A program made the position numbers and the translations under genes. Shown piece by piece: positions 25,062-36,637 of a DNA stretch of 64,000 nt (its first letter is position 1; the number at the start of each line of letters is the position of its first letter). The stretch is from positions 285,168 to 349,167 of the forward strand of contig CAJNOP010000102.1 in assembly GCA_905250075.1 (NCBI GenBank), in the 5' to 3' direction. This stretch comes from Rotaria sp. Silwood1. Its lineage: Eukaryota; Rotifera; Eurotatoria; Philodinida; Philodinidae. The notes below the pieces were generated by a model that was given only the letters and a program-made list of their open reading frames with translations, was not told the origin of the DNA and made no database searches.

Positions 25062-26484
25062 TTGGACAGTTCATCACGCGTGCATATAGTTCAAACTTTC
25101 ACGCTCATGCGATTATGTTTAAAAACTGATAAATCTAATGTAGATTTTGAACATTCACTTGCCCAACTTCAACAAATCGTTAATTCAATCTATATATTTT
25201 GTAGAAACAAGCAAAACTATCAACAATCGTCGAAAGAATGGATCAAGGTGAAAGATGTATTCATTCAGATCGATTCGGTCGCAAACAGTATCATAGCTAA
25301 AGATTTAACTATCGTATCGGTCCATCGTTTATGTATACATGATTGCTCAAAGAAACTCTCATCAATATGCCACACAAATAAAAAGGAAAGAAAACACTTG
25401 CTGATTTCTATCGAGACAAATACTTCTATAATTCGTATGGGTTGCAAATAATTAATGATTTCGAACAAGTTCATGACGAACATACATCTATCCGATGGTA
25501 TACTTGCAAATTTTTTACTTACCCGTATCGAAGAATTATATTCACAACAGAAGCACGGCAAAGGTCTCCATTGTCTACCGAGGTCACGATATGCCCAACA
25601 TTGAATTCGAAAAGACTAGATGAAACAAAGATGGCATATGAGCATGTAATAGCTTTCAATCCATGAGTATGAAAAAGTAAGTTTCATCAGAACTCAGTCA
25701 TAGTGCGCACAACCTGTACGATTCGATTGATATTCTCTTTCAAATAAATATAAATCAATCAATCAATCTCTTCATCACTTAAATCGTTCAAATGAGACCA
25801 ATCAACGATTGACCCTGAGAAGTGGAACTCACATTGACCAATAACATTGACGACCAAAATCTCGAACATTTCACTGAGTATATGCGAAGCAAAATATGTT
25901 GTTCGACAGGAAGGTATCGACTAGGTATAATTTTGACCCAAATGGAAAACTTCGATAAGACCGAAGAAATCTACCTGATACAACACGAAGAGACAACGAA
26001 GAACACTCAGAAAGAACAAGGTCACATTTATTATTAGCTGAGATTTGTAGAAAGTAAAAAAAGACAATCACATAAAACCGTTCGAATTCCATCACGAGAC
26101 TTTAGAAACTTACCAAAGATCTCTACGTCCGAATTATTTAAATTTGAATACTACTTACAACAATATTGCTGAAGTTCATAAGAGCATGGGAAAATACTCA
26201 AGTTCTATCAAAAGACATTTGGAATCTGAACAAAATTTCTTTTCTCGAATCATCTAGAGATTGTTATTATCAACAGTGATATTAGTACAGTGTTTGCTAA
26301 CATGTGGAAATATTCCAAAGCAATCAAATTCTATAGAAAAAAAAAAAGTTGAAAAGATGGTTGTGAATATCGATGAAGACAACAGTCACATTCATTCAAC
26401 CCAGTATAAACTCGTCGAATTATGGTATCAAATTGTCAGCCTGAAAAATATTTTTATAGTAGTCGGTAGCAAAAAAATCAATTA
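25062..26484 (+). pseudogene. Decayed ADP-ribosyltransferase/TPR gene
   Basis: The stretch from 25062 reads SRVHIVQTFTLMRLCLK then DFEHSLAQLQQIVNSI, the usual amino-terminal pattern of a bdelloid family that joins an N-terminal region, an ADP-ribosyltransferase-like domain and C-terminal TPRs. Next come DSIYIFC-like, KEWIKVKDVFIQIDSV (~25230-25270), FEQVHDEHTSIRWYTCKFF-like (~25460-25510) and the TPR entry LGIILTQMENFDKTEEIYLI (~25920-25985), with further TPR scraps to ~26480. Stops and frame changes separate all pieces, and the catalytic region between ~25660 and 25860 is not recognisable. It has no complete frame and is surely non-functional as a protein. The minus-strand TPR remnant at 5.2-6.1 kb probably comes from a related gene. 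Confidence 0.72.
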
Positions 26485-27054
26485 AAAATGATTTGATTGA
26501 TACATCGTTTTCAGTGAAATAGAGTGTTAATTGTTCCATATTGCAGAAAAAATCATTATCTCTTGTTGTATCAAAAGGAATAGTTTTTGACTGGCACAAA
26601 CAAAATGAATAACAATTGAATATCCTACTATAATAGAATGAAGTGCTAATTGACTTTATTTTTTGTGTAATTCGCGTATATTTTCGAAGAAAATAGTCAG
26701 TATAAGTTTAGATCGAGGCTTTTACAGCTTTCCCTAGGCCATAGCAACCTGATGGTAGGAAGCGAACGACTATCATATCGGTTTCCATAGCAACAAGAAA
26801 AGGCGCATAAGCAATAAGAGTGCTAACACCATTTTGTGACTCGATAGATTCTAACTATTATAAATATTTAGGATTTTGGTTTTTAATGCAGTGAGAGATA
26901 TTTTTGTAGGTGTTGATTAGTACGGCAGTGTTATTATTGATCTAGCACAGTCAGAATGAGACGAATATAGAAAAGTATTAACCAATCGAATTATAAGTTT
27001 AGACAAAACTCAACAATATATGTGAAAGTTCGTCAAGAGAACGGATGGTGCGCT
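26485..27054. other. Spacer between pseudogene and repeat block
   Basis: AT-rich; no gene or element recognised. Confidence 0.35.
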
Positions 27055-27295
27055 CGGAACCCTAGTCAACTCTCACCTGCAAAGTCACCGGTGAGTCCCT
27101 TAAAAATTACGAACTCCCTGGTGAATCCCCAGGGAATCACCTTTATTCTCCCTGGTGAATCCCAAAAGATAAAAACTCCCCAGGGGGTCCCTAGTGAGTT
27201 CCCGGGGGACTTTTTAGGGAATCCCTAGGCTTTGGGAAAGAGGGAGAAAAGTACAAACTCCTCAGGGAGTCCATCTATGGGGGAATTCCAAAAGA
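27055..27295. repeat. Degenerate minisatellite, CTCCCTGGTGAATCCC-type, left block
   Basis: Irregular units built on ACTCCCTGGTGAATCCC and CCCAGGG variants. The same type recurs in direct orientation at 28068-28275 on the other side of the GATA array. Confidence 0.7.
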
Positions 27296-27429
27296 GTTAT
27301 TTTCTGTACAATTTTCTCCACAAAGTACAGAAAAATTGAGTCCATGACATATTTTCGTGATATTATGACTGAAATTTTCCTTCCAACAGTATCATATGAT
27401 GGATGACAAGTAGGAAGACAAGAAGCTGG

Positions 27430-27589
27430 ATAGATAGGTAGGCAGATAGATATGTCGATAGATAGATAGGTAAGTAGTCGATGAGCAGGTAGGTACTTAA
27501 GTAAATAGCTAGCTAGATAGGTAGGCAGATAGGTAGATGGACAGATAGATAGATAGATCTATGGATAGATAGGTAGATGGATAGCTAAG
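27430..27589. repeat. Degenerate (GATA)n microsatellite, left part
   Basis: Runs of TAGATAGATAGGTAGGTAGA with interruptions. The array resumes at 27786 after an inserted MITE. Confidence 0.85.
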
Positions 27590-27591
27590 TA

Positions 27592-27784
27592 CACTGTAGA
27601 AAAATGGGTTCTTACAAAATCTATGCCCACGATCAGATTCTTTCAGGTTTCGCATCGATTGACCGAACCTAAAAAGGATCAGAAAACGATTTACTGAACT
27701 TTTTAGGGTTTCGTATATCGATACGAAACCTTGGACGATCTGAGCGCTCGCATTAGTTTCGTAATAAACCTATTTTTTCCAGTG
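27592..27784. mobile_element. 193 bp palindromic MITE with TA target duplication
   Basis: The ends are inverse: CACTGTAGAAAAATGGGTTC and the inverse of the right end, CACTGGAAAAAATAGGTTTA. The similarity continues through the whole element (GGTTTCG..ATCGAT near the middle on both arms). A TA dinucleotide lies on each side (27590-27591 and 27785-27786), as for Tc1/mariner-type insertions. It splits a GATA microsatellite, so the insertion site is well defined. No coding capacity. Confidence 0.85.
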
Positions 27785-27785
27785 T

Positions 27786-28010
27786 AGTTAGGTAGCAAGA
27801 GATAGATAGGTACGTAGATAGATAGATAGGTAGATAGGCCGATAGATAGATAGGTAGGTAGATGGATAGATAGGTGGGTGGATAGATAAATAGATAGGTA
27901 GGTAGATAGATAGATAGATGGGTAGATAGATAGATAGATGGGTAGATAGATAGATAGGTAGTGAAGGTAGGTAGATAGATAGACAGGCAGATAAATAGAT
28001 AGGTAAGTAA
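27786..28010. repeat. Degenerate (GATA)n microsatellite, right part
   Basis: Continuation of the array left of the MITE, again TAGATAGATAGG variants. Confidence 0.85.
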
Positions 28011-28067
28011 ACCTCTCAGTGATAATATCACTGATAAGTTTGATGTACTGCATTTTTTATTGTGAAG

Positions 28068-28275
28068 CCACTCCCTTGACAAACCCTGGTGACTCCCTCC
28101 AAGCTCCCTTGCAGATCCCTGGTGACTCTCTCTAAACTCTCTTGAAAATGCCTGATGATTCCTCAAACTCCCTTGCAACTACCTGGGGACTCCCTAACTC
28201 CTTTACAAATCCCTGTCGTGATTCCCCGGTGAGTTTTCGTGGGGACTCCCCGGGGTATTTCGTTGGGGAGAGTGG
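28068..28275. repeat. Degenerate minisatellite, CTCCCTGGTGA-type, right block
   Basis: Units such as ACTCCCTTGCAAATCCCTGG recur irregularly with a spacing near 24 bp. It is the same family and orientation as the block at 27055-27295. It produces long spurious open frames on both strands. Confidence 0.7.
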
Positions 28276-29539
28276 ACTAGGGAAGCTTACTGAACGATTA
28301 AACCAATGTATACAGCAGGTTAATATGATAATTGAACCGACAAAACGAAGAGTACAATTGATATTTGTCCCTTCGTATGGCATACATCGTATATATTAAT
28401 ATTAGGTGAAAAAAATTCATCTATTGAAGAAGCATCTGACAATATAAATAAAATGTTTACAGTATAATGAAGTAAAATGAATCAAACAAATTGTTAGAAT
28501 AGCCAGTCAAAATGCAAGCATTTTCGAAATCATGAAACTTCAGCACGTGTGTACCAAGTAAAGACATCGTTGTAATTTTGATTTACTCATTTCTTTAGGA
28601 TTTTTTTAAAATAAATTATTTTGAAAGGCACGACTATAAACCATAAACGTATAATAGTCACAGTGTACGAGTTTCATACTTTGGCTCCTTATGAGACCGC
28701 ATTGACAACTTTTCTTGTTCTAGCCTGTGCTTGGCTTTTTGATCATTTTATTGATTCGAGCTCAATGTGATGGAGATGGAGATGCTGATAGCTAGATAAT
28801 ACTTTGTTCACGAATCATCTGGCATCATATTTTTATAGTATTAAATTTCGAGGAGTCATTACAAGTTAGAAAAGATTTTGATCAAATTATTACTATCTTC
28901 GTACTTGAAAAAAATTAATTTTTGGTTTAAAAAAACTAAGTCCTGATTGTCTCGCCTTTTGCTTCATCAATAATTTTGACTAGAATTTCTATAACAGATT
29001 ACTTGCATACAAGTGCTAATGGTAGATCACTGTCATAGGTCTGATAATCGTACGACTATAATCTCGAGTTCTCAAATCTCTATTCAAACACAATTATTTG
29101 ATATTTAAATGGTCTATTTTTTGAATATTGACACCTTTAAAAAATTTATGTCAATCATCATGTCAAATAAAAATAATATTTGTTGCTAATACTTTGAAAA
29201 ACAAATTTCAACTTTCTAGTACAATCCTCTGTATGTAATTTTATGTTATTTTTTTAAAACAAATATATAACGCGCACTCACTTATTAAGTTTCTTTGTTT
29301 GTTTTTTTTAATGCAACAAAATATTTTTTGGAATTCTGTTCTGATAGGGTAAAACAACCTTTCACCATATGTTTTTAGAGCTACGCAATTTGTTTTTTTT
29401 GTTCTCTTTCTCCCTACATGAGGAAAGAAAAAAAGCCATCCTTTACATACATATATGCCATTGGTCTCGTTTATGAAGTGTCTTTAGTGGGGAAAAAAAT
29501 TACAATAGAACACAAAATCATTATTTATTTGAGATCAGC
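28276..29539. other. AT-rich upstream region of the E2 gene
   Basis: No gene is recognised. A short frame near 28290-28399 is open but has no family signature. The region ends with the 5' flank of the E2 gene. Confidence 0.4.
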
Positions 29540-30176
29540 ATGGTTGATCAAAATAAGGGAGTAAAACATATTTACAGATTAGTTAGTCAAATTAAAAATA
29601 TTGGACCAACAAGTAACGCACCATATAAATTTATTGTTGAGTCAACACCTTTTGATGATGAAAGTGAACCATCATCATCGGACGAGTGTATTATTACTGG
29701 TCGAATATTGCCAAATTCTGATCTTTTCAAACACGGTTCTCTTCGAGTACAAATAGTATTAGGAGCACAATTTCCATTTAAACCACCAAAAGTATTTGTT
29801 AAACATCCAATGTATCATCCTAATATTGAGAAAAATGGTAAATAAGAATTTATTTGTGAATATTGTTCTATTTTGAAATTATCTATTTATTTTTTTTTTA
29901 GGTGAAGTGTGCACTAATCTCTTGGTTAATGATGCTGCATGGACACCAACAACAACTTTACTCCAGGTTATTGAAGACGTAACTAACATTATTGATAAAC
30001 CTAGCACAGATCAAATTAAACATCCTGGTTTGTATTATTTATTTATATGTCTATCTATATCTGTATTTTTATCTCTTTTTTTTGTAGAAGCAGGTCATTT
30101 ATTTGATACTGATAAAAAACAATATGAACGTATAGCATTAGAAATGTTTAACAAGCATTGTTTACCACGAAATTGA
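29540..30176 (+). CDS. E2 ubiquitin-conjugating enzyme (UBC fold), three exons
   Basis: The E2 accepts ubiquitin from E1 as a thioester and passes it on with an E3. Exons are 29540-29837, 29902-30027 and 30088-30176; both introns (64 and 60 bp) are GT-AG and keep the frame, giving 170 residues. The UBC landmarks are all present: FPFKPPKV (residues ~78-85), the HPN motif at 93-95 (YHPNIEKN), and the catalytic Cys at 103 in GEVCTNLL, eight residues after HPN as in the family. The end reads HPEAGHLFDTDKKQYERIAL, matching the usual C-terminal helix. An acidic Ser-rich loop (DDESEPSSSDE, ~39-49) is an insertion relative to short E2s. Start chosen at the first ATG. Which E2 class is uncertain. Confidence 0.93.
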
Positions 30177-31018
30177 ACAAGCTATGATTTTTTTTTTTTT
30201 TTTTTTTCATTAGTTTTTATCAATAATTTAACTAAGAATATTCTAATTGATATATTTTTATTGTTTATTAATGCATAAATCTATTGAAAAGATGTTGAAA
30301 GAACAGTGATATGAGAAACTATGCATCAAATAAATAATAACAAACATAATCAATAATAAAAATCAAGAGAATTTTTCAGTTTCATATACGACATATTGAG
30401 AATCATATTTCTTTAATATTCAAAGTAGGAATTAGCTGGTACATACTATCACTAAAATTAGTAGCAAGATAATCGTTCCAAGTGAAAAAAAGCGGTTGAA
30501 CTGAGATTTTATTTATTAAATAAAATCTATTAGGACTAGGCAAAGCCTAGGACACAACGGATCATCTCGTTGAGTCTTCTCAAGTTCTATCGAATTTATT
30601 ACATATTAGTCAATATGAGAATATAAGATGAAAAAACAATCAAGTATTGAATGTTAAATATGAAATTTTGATCACAAAGATTATTTCAGTATTAATATAA
30701 GGTGTCGAAAATCTCAGCCAAAATGAATAGTTTCCATGGAAAGATTTATTGCTGTGTAGACAGTTCAACTTTCAAGAGGTTGGGCTAGGAAGCTTTTTTT
30801 CTTTCAATTTTAATCGGAAGAAAAAAAAAAATAGTTGGTTTTTTCCAACATAACAGCAAAAAATATTTCAAGGCTGCATTCTTTATGAGTCAAAGAAATT
30901 TTGAAATAGGCATGTTATATGTGAAAGTCAGAGGAAAGAAGAGATAAAAAGGTAGCTCTATTGAGTAGACGGAGGCACATGCAACGCATACAATCACACA
31001 CATTAAGGAAGTCAGAAG
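30177..31018. other. 3' flank and spacer, AT-rich
   Basis: Several AATAAA-like sites lie near 30329-30358, suitable for the E2 transcript. No gene seen. Confidence 0.4.
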
Positions 31019-33082
31019 ATGAAAACATCGGCAATAGTTTTAATTACATTTCTTTTTTTTTTCAAGGTACAATGTTTTAACTAGTATTAAATTGATTATG
31101 CTTTACTGATTTAACATAAATGTGTAGAAATTAAAATGACATCTACTATATCAGTACTAAGAACACTGGGCAGAGTTATACAGCCAATAAAACATGCCAT
31201 AGTACGTCAAGAATATTTGAGACTGATTTCTATAGCCTTAAATCAACTTTAATATGCATTGAATACAATGGACATAGAAGAAAAAAAAACATATATTTGA
31301 AGATATAGTACAAACATTAAAAGCGATCAATGAGGCGATCATTAGTTGTAGTGAAAATTAAGCTAAACTGAAAGGAATGATCTAACGAGATCTCGAATCT
31401 TTATTACTTCGACTTCAATGACCATTCGCTCAGCATGTAGATGATTTAACAGATAAGTATAAAGCAACAATTCAAATACTGCTCAATGCTTATCATGATC
31501 AGTAAATTTTTGTTCAAAAAGTTTCGGATGAAACAATAAGACAAAGATTGGATGTATTCGAAAAGAGAATCAATAAATATAATATAGAACAACTTAGTCT
31601 ACTACGTGAAAAACATTTCCATACGATCAAAGTTTATCTTTGTTGTTGTATTGAACTACACAAAAGTGTATCTCTTATCGATCTAAATGGTGATGTTGTT
31701 GCTTAAATTGCTCATAATTTCCATCAAATTTCTTTCGAAGATGAAAGTCAATTAGAATATAAATGGAAATCATGTCACTTTTCTCTCACTCGTACATTCA
31801 TTTAATTCAAATCTGATAAATCTAAGTCATTCGAAAGAAATGAATCACGACGATTATGATCGCAGCTTCCTACATGATGTCGATGTTTGAAAGAGATCAC
31901 TATTCGAAAGAAGATGATATCACTGAAGAAAATATTACTCGATCGAAATATTGGATTATTATTTTGGATGACTTGTGGAGTTGAAAAACAAGTTTTATTC
32001 GATGGCTTGTTCATCATCTTGTTCTTCGTATAGCATTTCTAATTCGTTTTGGTAACTATACTGTAATATTGAAAGAACAACCATCACTCACTTTTTTTGA
32101 TTATACTAGGAAGCATATATGGATGGGCAAAACAATAGTTGATAACTCTTCAAACTCTATTGATAATTTATTATGTGCTCTTCACGATTACATGAAACAA
32201 GGTCAAGCTCTTATTATACTTGATGTTTTTGATGAGATTCTTGCTTCAGATGAACTTTCAAAAATTATCAATCTTGTTGAAAGCTTTGCTGATACTTATG
32301 TTCAAATGACTATGGAGGCTTCTGCTTTGAATGATCGATATTTGAGTTGACTATTTGGCCAATTAGCTTATTATAGGATTCGACCTATGGATATGAAATA
32401 TATGAAAGATTTTGTCGGCTATTGTTTTTTTTTGTGTTCATCAGCGTATACTTGATACTTAAGATCTTCTATGAATTAATCTAGAAGAGAATCATGATAA
32501 AGCAATTAAGAAAGAACTAGAAAAAACAGAACATATTGAGCTACTTGATATAGCTTCTAACTCTTGTTTAATGTCATTTATTTGTGATGTGGTTTTTAGT
32601 CACGTAGAAGGGTCACTATTACATACTCAACGCATCTTACTATATGAAGCAATTGTTAATTCTATGTTAAGTTTATGGGGTAGTAAAAGATTAACCATTT
32701 CAATGAGTGAATCAATTCAAATTTTTATAAATATTCAAGTTATATTCATGGAAATTTTGCATCAGGTCTTATTTATGAAGAAAAAAAAATGCAAGAAATA
32801 TGCATTCAATCTATCGAAAGTTCACTAAATAAAAACTTTAACCCTAAAGATAATATCCCAGATATTGAAAATCAAGCATTCGAATGCGTTCGAATCATTC
32901 GTGAAGATGTTAATATATTAGCTGCGCGAGGTGACTCACTCTATGGTTTTCTTCATTTAATATTTCAAGGATATTTCACTTGTTGGAAACTCATCAATAT
33001 AAAAACTATGAAAAAAGAGAACAAAAAACTTTATCAATATAGTTTACAAAACAAAGTTCAACTCGTTGCTCAGTCTATATGA
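31019..33082 (+). pseudogene. Decayed NACHT-domain gene
   Basis: From ATG 31136 the sequence reads MTSTISVLRTLGRVIQPIKH, then IVRQEYLRLISIALNQL and a stop, and continues in pieces: DDLTDKYKATIQ.LLNAYHD, RQRLDVFEKRINKYNIEQLS, FIRWLVHHLVLRIAFLIRFG, then a Walker-B-like ALIILDVFDEI (~32205-32240), LMSFICDVVFSHVEGS and LLYEAIVNSM, and REDVNILAARGDSLYGFLHL near the end. This is the order of a bdelloid NACHT NTPase (NOD-like). The expected Walker A, GxxGxGKT, is reduced to a D-LWS-stop-KTS remnant near 31965-31990. There are many stops, several being CAA or GAA turned to TAA, and frame changes. A short hydrophobic frame at 31019-31066 followed by GTACAATG may be a former first exon. Confidence 0.75.
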
Positions 33083-33975
33083 TATCATACCAACCCATTC
33101 AGAAATCAAGCTATCTTCTTTGTTGATTAGTGTTCATTGATGTCAAAAATTTTGCATACACTCGAACGTGATACGAAGACTTCGTATAAAATTCGAGTAG
33201 TTCTGTTAGAATTGATAGTAATTTTCAGCTCTCATCAATGCTTCATACATGTTAAACTTGAAACTTGACATCTCAATTGAATTCAAGTTTCAAGTTTTAT
33301 ATTACTGTAGTTTGTCATCACTTGATAAAATAAAAAGAACAAAGAGGGTGTGGGTGTGATTCTTTTTGAATTGACTAACCACCCATACTCCTTTTTTTTC
33401 TAATATAAAAATTTTATTTTTTACTAATACTTGAACATAATTATTATTAGTCGGCAACAGCACTTGAAATAAATGCCATGAATGATGAAAAATTATTAAC
33501 AATACTAAATATCAAAACGTAAAAGTTTTGTTTTTAGAGATTGAAAAGAACAATGTCGAAGAAAAATAGTAACTTGAATTTTGCACTTATCAACAATGAA
33601 ATAACTAATAGTTTTAGTCATGATAATAATCATTGAAATAGATTTATTTTTCATTAATCAATCAATAAAATACAAATCATTGAACATATTGTCAAGAAAG
33701 GTTTTGATACTTCCTACAACATCATCACTTGTAGACAAACGTTAACAATGCTAAAAATATAATCAGGGATTGATGTAAACATTTCTTCAGTAAATTGATA
33801 CATAAGTTAATCATGAAGTTTGAAAAAAATGTAAGCCGATGATTTGAAACTTGATTTATATCAAAAAAAAACTGACTTATTCACCTTCGAACATAACTAT
33901 TATCTTTATTAAACTGTAACATCTATCTTTATGAAATCTTTTTGAGTTTTAATGTATAGTTCAATATCGCTATAC
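33083..33975. other. AT-rich spacer with a short telomere-like hairpin (33344-33391)
   Basis: At 33344 AGGGTGTGGGTGTGATTC is followed by CTAACCACCCATACTCC, a short inverse pair. Nothing else is recognised. Confidence 0.45.
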
Positions 33976-34855
33976 GGCTTGTCCACGTAACGCGACACTT
34001 CGCTGATCAAGTTTTGAAAAAATTTTTTTTCGAGTTGGACAGGTCTCAGTGGGGTACTAGATGCAGTTTTTTACGCTGATTACGAATTTGGTATTAATTT
34101 TGTATAAAAATCAGATTTTGATATCGAAAACTGGATTTTAAAGTTTTCAAAAACCGTATTTTGGATTTTTTAACCAAGAAATTTTTTCAACAAAGGTCAA
34201 GAGACATACCATTCGATGCAGAATTAAATTCTCTACAAAATGGTCTATTTATTTTTGACTTTGGCAGCTTAGAACAAATTGGAGACTTCGATACAATTCC
34301 CAACTTCCTGCTCAGTTTATGAGCTCTCAGATCGATGTATCAATCTCATTTTTGCATAGGGGATTGTCTACATAGAAAACAGTAACACTTAGAAAAATCA
34401 AGTCATTCTGAGTACATTAAGTGCCTCAAAATTGGTCAACAAAAAACTGTGTAACAGCGTTACGAAAAACGTAACAGCGTTACGTTTGTTTTTTGCATTT
34501 TTTATCGGAGCAAAAACGTTTTAGAGAAAATCTTTTTTACTGCCTGAAAGCCTATTCAATGCTCTACAAAAAGGACTCTCGGAGCATTACATTTGAAGAA
34601 ATGGTTTCGCAAGAATTTAGAGTTTTCTTGGCGGCACTGGAAAAAAAGGGTCCTTTTATGTAACAGCGTTACGCCATGATAAAACCTTTCTAGATGCCTG
34701 AGACTTCAGTCAAAAAAGGCCATTTTTGTATGATAAATAAAGTTCGATAAGCTGCGTCGAATGACGTTTGAACGAACTTCCTAGCTCTTAAACTTTTCGA
34801 GATAGTTGAAGAAGAGTGTGTCAAAAACGTAACAGCGTTACGTTTGGACAAGCCG
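33976..34855. mobile_element. Non-autonomous DNA element with GTAACAGCGTTAC motifs
   Basis: The ends are inverse: CGGCTTGTCCACGTAACGCG at the left and, inverted from the right, CGGCTTGTCCAAACGTAACG. TATA lies directly outside both ends (33972-33975 and 34856-34859), either a 4 bp duplication or a TA duplication within a TA-starting repeat. The 13 bp near-palindrome GTAACAGCGTTAC occurs complete four times (near 34453, 34471, 34661 and 34830) and a shortened form sits in the left end. No open frame of any size is present. The superfamily cannot be named from the sequence alone. Confidence 0.8.
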
Positions 34856-35041
34856 TATAACTGATACTACTCATAGAAAAGGCTATCAAGTGCACGACAA
34901 GTAGTTCATTAAAATTTCCATTACCATTTACAAATTAGAACGACACAAAGAAAGAAACTACAAGAAAATGAAATGCCTCTATTATCTCTGGAAGTAGGTT
35001 ATTTTATACTGATTCGATGGTTCATGGAACTTTGTTCTTGA
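34856..35041. other. Short spacer between two DNA elements
   Basis: AT-rich, no features. Confidence 0.4.
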
Positions 35042-35045
35042 TTAA

Positions 35046-35899
35046 CCCTTTACCCCCCATAGCGGTTCCAGAAGAGTCACTGATGAAATAACTTTATGAA
35101 TAGAGTATTAGGTTGTCAAATATGCCAATGGTGTGGCCTAATCCACTGAATGTCCTGCTCCTAGAGTAGGGTGGTTTGATTGATGTAAAAATCATGTGGT
35201 GGACAATGGGAATTGAACGACATCATAAGACTTAATTTTTTTTTCTTTGACCACATTATTGACTGGACAGAAGCAGCATCTATCTCATACTGTTGAAGTG
35301 ATAGGAAAAGCGCAACGAGTAAACCGATAAAAATTAACATCAACGAATACATGCTTTTTTTTACATCTATTGTCAAATTTAAGCCTATTTTACTCAGAGC
35401 CATTTTGTAACGTCTGAAGGAATTTAATTCATCATAAATATTATTTCAACTTCTCATGAGTTGAGGTCTATAACGCATATATTAACTTTGTTCTTGATTA
35501 CCCTCCATCTGTCTAACAGTGACAACATGGTCAATTGTATTCCTTAGTATGCATAATTTGCGGAGTTATCATGAAGCTTTCGAAACGGATCTAATTCAGC
35601 AGTGGACTTCTTCATCGATTAATATCGCACAGAAATTCCAAAAGACCTTTATCGATTGCAAATAGAGAACATTTTGTTTATAAAATTTCGAATTTTTGCA
35701 TTTTTTTCAAAATTATCGATTTTGTAAGTCATATATCTCGAAGGCAGAGCAATGAAACAAAATATTTTTTTTACCAATTGGTAGCTTGTGAAATTCCCTA
35801 CAAATAATGTCTTGAGAGTTTTTCAGTCTCATGCTTTCTTTATTTTTCTGTGATCATGTCTACAAATGGGTCATATGTGACCCATTGGGGGGTAAAGGG
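35046..35899. mobile_element. piggyBac-type non-autonomous element (TTAA ends)
   Basis: TTAA stands on both sides (35042-35045 and 35900-35903) and the terminal repeats are CCCTTTACCCCCCATAGCGG and, inverted from the right, CCCTTTACCCCCCAATGGGT, identical over 14 bases. A TTAA duplication with CCCTTT.. ends is the hallmark of piggyBac-like elements. No transposase is present. An 80-codon minus-strand frame (35161-35403) with a hydrophobic stretch lies inside but has no recognisable identity and is probably chance. Confidence 0.85.
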
Positions 35900-35903
35900 T
35901 TAA

Positions 35904-36637
35904 ACTACATGATTTCTAAGTATGATGTCTAGCTGTTTTTTTTTATAACATATTTTTTGTTAATACTTAAGTTTCTATTTATTGATGGTAAATTTAGTTT
36001 ATATTGAAGCATTACTCTGAATTCAACAAATATATGGATTGATGAAAGTTGAGCACGGAAACTTAAGCAGGAATATTCAAGTACGGCAATGATCAGGACA
36101 TGGAAACGTTAGCACTGAAAATTACACATGCAAAAAAGAAATGAAAGTAATTATGATATCTATGGAAAGATCAATGATGATATATGAATGTGAGTACCAG
36201 CATAAAAGAAGAGAACGCCCACATCCCAAGCTATTCTGATAAGCTCATATTTTCATACACAACCTCCATATTCATTTTTAATTGCATACTTAACTTTTCA
36301 GTATTCGATTTTCTGGTGCTTAAGTATCCATGCTAGTCGTTTACCAATCTATAATATTTAACCTGGATATATATAGCCATATAATGATATTAAATTAATT
36401 GCCTCTAATTGTAATACAAGTCTTCAAAAAGAAGTGGTTCATGATTTTTGGCGTAGACTATATATTTGAATTGAAACTATTTAAACTATATTTTATAATA
36501 TTTTAATCATAAAATTTGGTGTTTACAAGACAATTTCCATATCATCTACATAAATTATCTTGTCAATACAATAATTATAGATTCTTTAACACACATATAA
36601 CTGAGTTAATATTTTTTCTAAAGTCAACATTTAAAAC
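35904..36637. other. Upstream region of the GPCR gene
   Basis: AT-rich. A short G-rich/C-rich pair (TGAATGTGAGT near 36187 and CGCCCACATCCC near 36217) is a weak member of the hairpin group. No gene. Confidence 0.4.

Noticed and set aside
27430..28010. CRISPR-like array
   Set aside because: Units are simple tetranucleotides with no spacers; the genome is clearly eukaryotic.
27703..28399. Tyr-Leu-Ser-Ile repeat proteins and Glu-Ser-His frames
   Set aside because: Translations of GATA and CTCCCTGGTGA repeats.
35161..35403. 80-codon minus-strand frame with a hydrophobic stretch inside the piggyBac-type element
   Set aside because: No family signature, inside a non-autonomous element; probably chance.
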